NCBI GenBank assembly: GCA_015491275.1
Contig: WFWF01000160.1
Coordinates: 1 to 10,154, forward strand
DNA: 10,154 bases
Source: Aquificales bacterium
GTDB taxonomy: Bacteria > Aquificota > Aquificia > Aquificales > Aquificaceae
Reading direction: 5' to 3'
The notes under the pieces were generated by a model. It ran no database searches, was not told the origin of the DNA, and saw nothing but the letters and a program-made list of their open reading frames with translations. Below are positions 5,953-10,154 of the stretch, piece after piece; within the stretch, counting starts at the first letter, position 1; each line of letters opens with the position of its first letter. Both the position numbers and the translations under genes were made by a program.

Positions 5953-6193
5953 AATAGCTTTTAAATCTGTTCATATTCACTATGGTATTTGCCATTTCTG
6001 TCTTTTCTTTTTTCGCGGTTTCAATAAGATGGTTTATTATCCTCAGACATTCCTTTGCCTCTTCAACCGACATACCTTCCGATCCGAAATCAATCTCTTT
6101 TATTCTCTGACATGCCCTTATGAGATCATCAAATTTCCTTTCTTTTAAGAGCAGTTCGCATTCAAGTAGCAGATCTTTGAGCGTTTTCTTCAT
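5945..6193 (-). CDS. FliT-like small flagellar chaperone (by position and shape)
   Basis: This 82-residue protein is charged and almost wholly helical, with no membrane segment. Two helix-rich stretches (about 2-34 and 42-70) lead to a basic-aromatic end, NMNRFKSYFK. That resembles FliT/FlgN-type export chaperones, which bind the cap protein FliD or hook-associated proteins and end in a conserved basic-aromatic helix. Sequence identity alone would not name it; its place directly after fliS in a fliD-fliS set is the fliT position in many bacteria. I chose ATG 6193, preceded by AAAAAAGGT, over GTG 6220, which has no Shine-Dalgarno; either start overlaps the end of fliS (32 or 59 bp), implying translational coupling. 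It is the last gene of the operon, overlapping the 3' end of sulP by 8 bp with no clear terminator. Confidence 0.6.
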   Translation of the reverse strand: MKKTLKDLLLECELLLKERKFDDLIRACQRIKEIDFGSEGMSVEEAKECLRIINHLIETAKKEKTEMANTIVNMNRFKSYFK

Positions 6194-6569
6194 ACCTTTT
6201 TTCCAATTCAACCCATACACTTCTTAAATCTTCAAATATATTTATCATCTCTTCAATAGATTTTACATCGTTTTCAACATTAATCCTTATGAGTTCCTGA
6301 ATAAAAGCGTCATATATGCTTTTAAGGTTTACCGCTATCTCTCCTCCTTTTTCCGTATCAAGGATGGCTTGAAGGAATATGACTATATCCGTGGCCCTTG
6401 ATAGGCTTTCCGCTTTTGTTTTTAAATTTTCCATATCATCAAGACCCATTTCTATGGCGGATTTTGCATTATGTAGGAGATTTATTACCTTATCATAAAG
6501 CATTACTATAAGCTGAACAGGAGAAGCTGTTGTTACCATACTTTCAAGATATGCGTCCGCGGGATTCAT
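6162..6569 (-). CDS. fliS: FliS flagellin export chaperone
   Basis: This 135-residue cytoplasmic helical-bundle protein binds the C-terminal helices of flagellin and keeps it unpolymerised until export. The signature TTASPVQLIVMLYDKVI (13-29) is followed by SRATDIVIFLQAILDTEKGG (57-76), then the nL-x2-iYD core (about 81-87) and the C-terminal SVWVELE, all in FliS order. Length is normal. Its ATG overlaps the fliD stop as ATGA (6569-6566), and its Shine-Dalgarno GGAGGTGA lies in the last codons of fliD, so it is translationally coupled to the cap gene. Client (fliC), cap (fliD) and chaperone are thus made from one transcript. Confidence 0.95.
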   Translation of the reverse strand: MNPADAYLESMVTTASPVQLIVMLYDKVINLLHNAKSAIEMGLDDMENLKTKAESLSRATDIVIFLQAILDTEKGGEIAVNLKSIYDAFIQELIRINVENDVKSIEEMINIFEDLRSVWVELEKRYEENAQRSAT

Positions 6570-7900
6570 TTTTTCTCACCTCCTGCCATTTGGGAAAGGG
6601 TGACGGTAAACTGTTGTAGACGCTGTCTTATATCGTTCATCTCCGCTATGAAGGATTCTATCTTTGAGAATTGGTATCTTAGAAGCTCCTCTTCTTTTGT
6701 AAGTCTCTCAGCCAGTTCCCTTGCCCTTTCTTCTAAGGATCTTATTCTGTCATCAAAATAGGATTTATAAACATCTATGCTTCTTTTTTCTCTTTCAAGA
6801 TACTTACCAAAGACATCCTTCATGTTGTTTATAAGATTCCTGACCTTATCCTTATCATTGGTTATGAGATTATTGAGATTTTCTGTTTTTAAAGATATTT
6901 CACCCGTATTGGAGTTATAATCCACAAGGTCTTCGTTAATAAGAAGATTAAGAAAGTTTGCCAGGTTGCTCTTTACGGTCTTTATGGTGTTATCACCTAT
7001 GAATACACCCTCATTAATATCTGTAAGCTGATTTACCATAGCTACAACACCGTTGTACTTCTCAACAAAATCCTTGAAAAATTTTGTAATGGGAGAATTG
7101 TCATCCTCTACAGTAACTGTTGCGGTACCCGTGCTTTTCACTGTTATACTTAACCCGCTTATAACATCCTGGAAGGTGTTGGAAGGACTCGTTATGGGAG
7201 ATCCGTTACCTATGGTTATGCTTGCGTTTTTTGCATTCTGAAGTGTATCAAGTCCGGTACCGAGCTCTGTCGGAAGTGATCCTACTATTTCTATGGCGTA
7301 TGTATTTGTTGTTGTATCAGTTTCAATATCCGAATCTTCCGGTCTTTTTTCGGATAACATCAGCTTGTATGTGGATCCATCAAAATAAACGGATGCCTTT
7401 ACATAGTCCTGAGCTGAATTTATCCTATTTACAAGATCTTCAAGGGTTTCACCTGTATTGTAGTCTATCGTAAACTCTTCATATGTGGTGGAGGATTTAT
7501 TGAATCTCAATGTAAAGCTACCGCTTGAAGCAAAAGTATCATTCAAGCTATTGAAACCGCCATTTGATACCCTTATCTCTGTTTGTGCCAAGCTGTTTAC
7601 TGTAACATTGAAGGATATATTAGGTGCATCTTGTGTTGCGGTTGCGGGTAAAACATCCTTATCGGAGGATGTCGCTTTTTTACCTTTAAACAGATCGTCC
7701 ACATTAAGATTATCAAAAAGGGATAGAAAGTCGTTAACCGCACCTGCAAAATTAGCAAGGGAGGATGCCTTTGCCTGAGAAAGGGCTATTTCTTGGTTGA
7801 TTTTCTGAAGGGGTATAGACTTCATTTGCATTATTCTTTCTACAAAACCTGCTGCATCAAACTGACCAGTCAAACCGGACATAAATAATTCGCCAGCCAT
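6566..7900 (-). CDS. fliD: FliD flagellar cap protein (filament capping, HAP2)
   Basis: This 444-residue secreted protein forms the cap at the filament tip under which exported flagellin folds and inserts. The N-terminal domain begins SGLTGQFDAAGFVERIM (8-24), the FliD N signature, followed by coiled coil to about 65. A beta-rich, Thr/Ser/Asn-rich middle (about 85-265) forms the D2/D3 plates and includes GNGSPITSPSNTFQDVISGL (231-250), the conserved FliD segment. The C-terminal half (270-432) returns to helices, with a long charged coiled coil at about 370-432 that makes the leg domain. There is no cleavable signal, as expected for type III export. The ATG lies 2 bp after the flaG stop, with AGAGG nine bases upstream inside flaG. 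Confidence 0.95.
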   Translation of the reverse strand: MAGELFMSGLTGQFDAAGFVERIMQMKSIPLQKINQEIALSQAKASSLANFAGAVNDFLSLFDNLNVDDLFKGKKATSSDKDVLPATATQDAPNISFNVTVNSLAQTEIRVSNGGFNSLNDTFASSGSFTLRFNKSSTTYEEFTIDYNTGETLEDLVNRINSAQDYVKASVYFDGSTYKLMLSEKRPEDSDIETDTTTNTYAIEIVGSLPTELGTGLDTLQNAKNASITIGNGSPITSPSNTFQDVISGLSITVKSTGTATVTVEDDNSPITKFFKDFVEKYNGVVAMVNQLTDINEGVFIGDNTIKTVKSNLANFLNLLINEDLVDYNSNTGEISLKTENLNNLITNDKDKVRNLINNMKDVFGKYLEREKRSIDVYKSYFDDRIRSLEERARELAERLTKEEELLRYQFSKIESFIAEMNDIRQRLQQFTVTLSQMAGGEKK

Positions 7901-7902
7901 GA

Positions 7903-8265
7903 CTATATCCTCTCATTTATAATTATACCGAGCATCTCATCTATCCTTTTCATAATGGATAGCATATAGTCAGGAGGGATCTGCCTTATTACCTTTTCCG
8001 TATCCTTTTCAACAATTTTTATAACAGGAATGTCCAGCTCATTGTCTATATCTATCCTCAAATATTTGTTCAAATAATCCATTTTTTTCCTTATCTCCTC
8101 AATTATCCTCTTGAGTTCCTCTTTATCTATCTGGTGATTGTTTCCGATTATTTCATCCATTTTTGTATCGCTTTGCACTTTACCATTTGGATATGCAACT
8201 GTGTTATTTTGTGCTATCTGCCTTGTTACCTCCATTTCTTTTATAGGAACCTTTTCTATCCGCAT
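7903..8265 (-). CDS. flaG: FlaG-family flagellar protein
   Basis: This 120-residue protein has a disordered, polar N-terminal half and a conserved C-terminal FlaG domain: LRIDIDNELDIPVIKIV (69-85), then DTEKVIRQIPPDYML (88-102), matching the family pattern D-x-TgEVIRqIP. FlaG proteins are reported to affect filament length; the mechanism is not settled. A GTG at 8274 is also in frame, but GAGGTG (8278-8273) is six bases from ATG 8265 and overlaps the GTG region, so I take the ATG. The gene lies between the fliC terminator and fliD, spaced 2 bp from fliD. Its expression probably depends on read-through of the upstream hairpin, as no separate promoter is evident. Confidence 0.9.
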   Translation of the reverse strand: MRIEKVPIKEMEVTRQIAQNNTVAYPNGKVQSDTKMDEIIGNNHQIDKEELKRIIEEIRKKMDYLNKYLRIDIDNELDIPVIKIVEKDTEKVIRQIPPDYMLSIMKRIDEMLGIIINERI

Positions 8266-8282
8266 GGCACCCACCTCAAATT

Positions 8283-8308
8283 AAAAAAGGGGAGGAGGAC
8301 CTCCCCTT
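8283..8308 (-). terminator. Terminator/attenuator between fliC and flaG
   Basis: On the minus strand AAGGGGAGG (8308-8300 side) pairs over 9 bp with its complement CCTCCCCTT around a TCCT loop and runs into six T residues (8288-8283). It starts 12 bases after the fliC stop and ends just before the flaG Shine-Dalgarno. Since flaG-fliD-fliS have no other visible promoter, it likely trims most transcripts to fliC alone and lets a minority continue. Confidence 0.88.
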
Positions 8309-8319
8309 AATCGGAGGCT

Positions 8320-9915
8320 TTATCTCAGAAGCTGTAGTACCATTTGGGGTATGGCATTCGCCTGAGCGAGCATTGCCATGCTGGACTGCAGTCTTACTTG
8401 CTGTTTTGTAAACTCTATCATCTCCTTAGCGAAGTCCACATTTCTTATAACATTTTCAGCTTCATTGGTGTTATCTTGGGCAACCTTTTGGTAATCTTGG
8501 ATAGCCTGAAGGTTTAACATTACGGAACCTACATCCGCTCTAAGGCTGTCCACCTTCTTTATAGCGACATCAATAACTTTCATTGCAAGTTCCGCTCCTT
8601 GGTTGTCCGTTACATCAATGGAGTAGAGGTTGAAGAGGCTTGCGGATACAGCACTACCTGCAGCTATAGTATTACCGCTAACATCTTGGAAGTTGAAGTC
8701 ATCAACGCCGTTGTGTTCAATTGTATAAGAGTTTTCACCGAGTATGGTGAGCTCCCCAACTTTTACCGCGTAACCTCTTGGGTTACTTTGATCAACTACT
8801 GTTGAATTATAATCTACGAATTTACTAAGATCAACTTCGGTTGCGTTATTTGCTCCCGCATTCTCAAGAAAAACGTTAATTCCTATTGTTTCTCCATTTT
8901 CCGTTTCAAGAACTAATTTTCCATCTTCTGCTCTTGCAGTTATGCCTACACCATTTGCTGAAGCTTCGGTGTTTATATCTGTTACTATTTGGTCAAGTGT
9001 TATGGTAACGCTGTTACCACCAGCAGCAGCTGTGTAGGTCAGTGTAAAATCAGGAGTGCCTTCAACATCTTTATTGCCTACATAGAATTTTATGTACAAG
9101 TTTACATCTGAGACAGATCCAGATGTTGACTCAACTGTAATTGTTCCAAAAGTATCTCTAGCTTTGCTTATGTTTTTAGCGGATGCGGTTATTCCGAGGT
9201 CCCTCAGTGTTGTGTTATTGTTAATATTGTTAGCAACCGTTGCAGCATCAATAAGCTCTTTACCGCTTCCTCCATATGAAATGACTTCTATTCCTTGAAT
9301 TTTTACAAATTCAGTATTTGCTGTTACTACGAAGGTATCTGTTGCGGTACTCAAACCTCCGGCATTTGATGCTGTTTTAAATCCTTTACCAAATACTACA
9401 TAAGCACCCAAATCCGTCGCCTTAACGGAACTTATGTTAACACTTATTGTCTGTTCCGATCTTGCACCATAGTGAATAACCTTATTTTTGAATGTGCCAT
9501 CAAGAAGCTTTATTCCGTTATATTCCGTATCTGTTGCTACCTTCTGTATAGCATCAATGAGATTTCTGATGTCCGCCTGAAGGGCACTTCTTGCGTTGGG
9601 ATCATTTATGTCGTTTGCTGCACTTTGGGCTTTTGTGTACATGGTCTTGAGTTTGTCATAGATTTGGGAAATACCGCCTTCCGCGATTTGAAGTGCGGAT
9701 ATGCCCGTCTGGATGTTCCTATTACCCTGTTCCAATGCGGAACCTACAAGGGCGAGCTGGTCCGCTATGAAAAGACCCGCCGCATCGTCCGCTGCGGAAA
9801 GAATCCTGTAACCTGTAGATAGCCTAAGGAGAGATTTGTTCATTGATCTCTCCGTGTTAACAAGGGCTGTGTGGCTGGCCGCCGCCTGGTAGTTAAAATT
9901 AATTCTGAGCGCCAT
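8320..9915 (-). CDS. fliC: Flagellin (filament subunit)
   Basis: This 531-residue exported structural protein builds the flagellar filament. The N-terminal D0/D1 domain (1 to about 165) contains LLRLSTGYRILSAADDAAGL (29-48) and NRNIQTGISALQIAEGG (65-81). The C-terminal D1/D0 (about 427-531) contains LRADVGSVMLNLQA (442-455) and ends QANAIPQMVLQLLR, the polymerisation and FliS-binding helices. The variable middle (about 170-425) is Thr/Val/Asn-rich and includes two flagellin_IN-like stretches (about 205-250 and 303-340). The region aligning with the TLR5 contact of enterobacterial flagellins reads KLKTMYTKAQ (88-97) and lacks the usual Arg and Glu. There is no signal peptide, as normal for type III export. 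A strong Shine-Dalgarno AAAGGAGGTG (9932-9923) lies seven bases before the ATG, and a sigma28 promoter lies upstream. Confidence 0.96.
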   Translation of the reverse strand: MALRINFNYQAAASHTALVNTERSMNKSLLRLSTGYRILSAADDAAGLFIADQLALVGSALEQGNRNIQTGISALQIAEGGISQIYDKLKTMYTKAQSAANDINDPNARSALQADIRNLIDAIQKVATDTEYNGIKLLDGTFKNKVIHYGARSEQTISVNISSVKATDLGAYVVFGKGFKTASNAGGLSTATDTFVVTANTEFVKIQGIEVISYGGSGKELIDAATVANNINNNTTLRDLGITASAKNISKARDTFGTITVESTSGSVSDVNLYIKFYVGNKDVEGTPDFTLTYTAAAGGNSVTITLDQIVTDINTEASANGVGITARAEDGKLVLETENGETIGINVFLENAGANNATEVDLSKFVDYNSTVVDQSNPRGYAVKVGELTILGENSYTIEHNGVDDFNFQDVSGNTIAAGSAVSASLFNLYSIDVTDNQGAELAMKVIDVAIKKVDSLRADVGSVMLNLQAIQDYQKVAQDNTNEAENVIRNVDFAKEMIEFTKQQVRLQSSMAMLAQANAIPQMVLQLLR

Positions 9916-9954
9916 CTCTTTACACCTCCTTTCAGATGTAACTTCTAAGTTTTT

Positions 9955-9980
9955 ATATCGGCTAAATTTTTCTTTTTTGA
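9955..9980 (-). promoter_or_regulatory. Sigma28 (FliA) promoter of fliC
   Basis: On the minus strand GCCGATAT (9962-9955) matches the sigma28 -10 consensus GCCGATAA in seven of eight positions. Fourteen bases upstream is TCAA (9980-9977), a plausible -35 (consensus TAAA, spacing about 15), within an A-rich run. Transcription would start near 9948, leaving a leader of about 33 bases with the Shine-Dalgarno. This ties flagellin synthesis to completion of the hook and release of FliA. Confidence 0.8.
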
Positions 9981-9982
9981 AG

Positions 9983-9988
9983 TATAAT
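9983..9988 (+). promoter_or_regulatory. -10 element of a leaderless recR transcript
   Basis: A perfect TATAAT ends 7 bp before the recR GTG at 9996, so transcription would begin at or one base before the start codon. No -35 match is visible at 17 bp (GGCTAA). There is no purine-rich Shine-Dalgarno between this element and the GTG. Confidence 0.6.
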
Positions 9989-9995
9989 AAACCTT

Positions 9996-10154
9996 GTGTC
10001 TTTCAAGGATAAGATTCCCCCTGCTTTAAGGGAAGCTATAGATCTTTTATCCATGATCCCTTCCTACGGAGAAAGGAGTGCGGGAAGATTTCTTTACAAT
10101 CTGTTAAAGCTTAAAAAGGAAGAAGGGATTAAGATTGCTGGAGCAATTATGGAA
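9996..10154 (+). CDS. recR: RecR recombination mediator, 5' part
   Basis: The first 53 codons are present and the frame runs off the right edge. The translation begins VSFKDKIPPALREAIDLL, followed by SMIPSYGERSAGRFLYNLL (19-37), the RecR helix-hairpin-helix (family form LPGIGpKsAqRlA-x2-LL). The zinc finger and Toprim domain would follow outside the window. RecR acts with RecO and RecF to load RecA onto SSB-coated single-stranded DNA. GTG 9996 is the first possible start: an in-frame TGA at 9978-9980 leaves only AGT ATA ATA AAC CTT before it, and the next ATG (codon 20) would cut the conserved helix. The helix-hairpin-helix reads SYGERSAGR rather than the usual GxGxKSAxR, a modest deviation. 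It is divergent from fliC. Confidence 0.85.
   Translation, partial: MSFKDKIPPALREAIDLLSMIPSYGERSAGRFLYNLLKLKKEEGIKIAGAIME

Noticed and set aside
6194..6220. Longer N-terminus of the FliT-like gene from GTG 6220
   Set aside because: No Shine-Dalgarno precedes it, and it would lengthen the overlap with fliS. ATG 6193 has an AAGG just upstream, though its spacing is tight, so this remains open.
8266..8274. flaG starting at GTG 8274
   Set aside because: The Shine-Dalgarno GAGGTG touches this codon, while ATG 8265 is six bases away.
7053..9822. Plus-strand open frames opposite fliD and fliC
   Set aside because: They lie entirely inside well-supported genes, with no domain, Shine-Dalgarno or conserved context.

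Overview
The window reads as chromosomal DNA from a thermophilic, motile bacterium, most likely of the Aquificaceae (Hydrogenobacter/Thermocrinis/Aquifex-like). The grounds are heavy use of AGG/AGA for arginine and ATA for isoleucine, Lys/Glu/Val-rich proteins, moderate GC, and the style of the GroES/GroEL, SulP and flagellin proteins. The genus is inferred by eye and was not checked by search.

Left edge (1-601): a degenerate strip with no intact gene. A GC-rich hairpin and a 63-bp interrupted inverted repeat look like the end of a mobile element, possibly an IS200/IS605-type TnpB/omegaRNA right end. It abuts a ribbon-helix-helix (antitoxin-like) gene on the minus strand that is cut off inside its second helix exactly where the inverted repeat begins. 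The truncated gene still has a good promoter, placed so that its mRNA would be leaderless. The following ~330 bp are AT-rich and hold no convincing gene.

Membrane pair (602-1960, minus): a CopD-like four-helix membrane protein, followed with zero gap (TAAATG) by a BASS-family (bile acid:Na+ symporter-like) transporter. Divergent from this pair is groES-groEL (2122-4093, plus), with a near-perfect sigma70 promoter, perfect Shine-Dalgarno sequences and a strong intrinsic terminator. Next is a SulP-family anion transporter with a STAS domain (4195-5952, plus), which collides tail-to-tail with the flagellar operon in an 8-bp overlap.

Flagellar operon (9915 down to 5945, minus): fliC (flagellin), a strong terminator/attenuator, flaG, fliD (cap), fliS (flagellin chaperone) and a small FliT-like gene. 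A recognisable sigma28 (FliA) promoter precedes fliC. The genes form a late filament-assembly set: subunit, filament-length modulator, cap, subunit chaperone and probable cap chaperone. Stop/start overlaps couple the distal genes, and the hairpin after fliC would let flagellin mRNA greatly exceed the rest.

Right edge (9996-end, plus): the 5' end of recR, divergent from fliC. Its TATAAT lies 7 bp before a GTG start and only 2 bp from the presumed fliC -35.

A theme across the window is that genes heading a transcript (RHH remnant, CopD-like, sulP, recR) lack a Shine-Dalgarno and have a -10-like element 6-12 bp before the start codon. groES, groEL, fliC, flaG and fliS carry strong Shine-Dalgarno sequences. 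This suggests a dual leaderless/SD mode of initiation.
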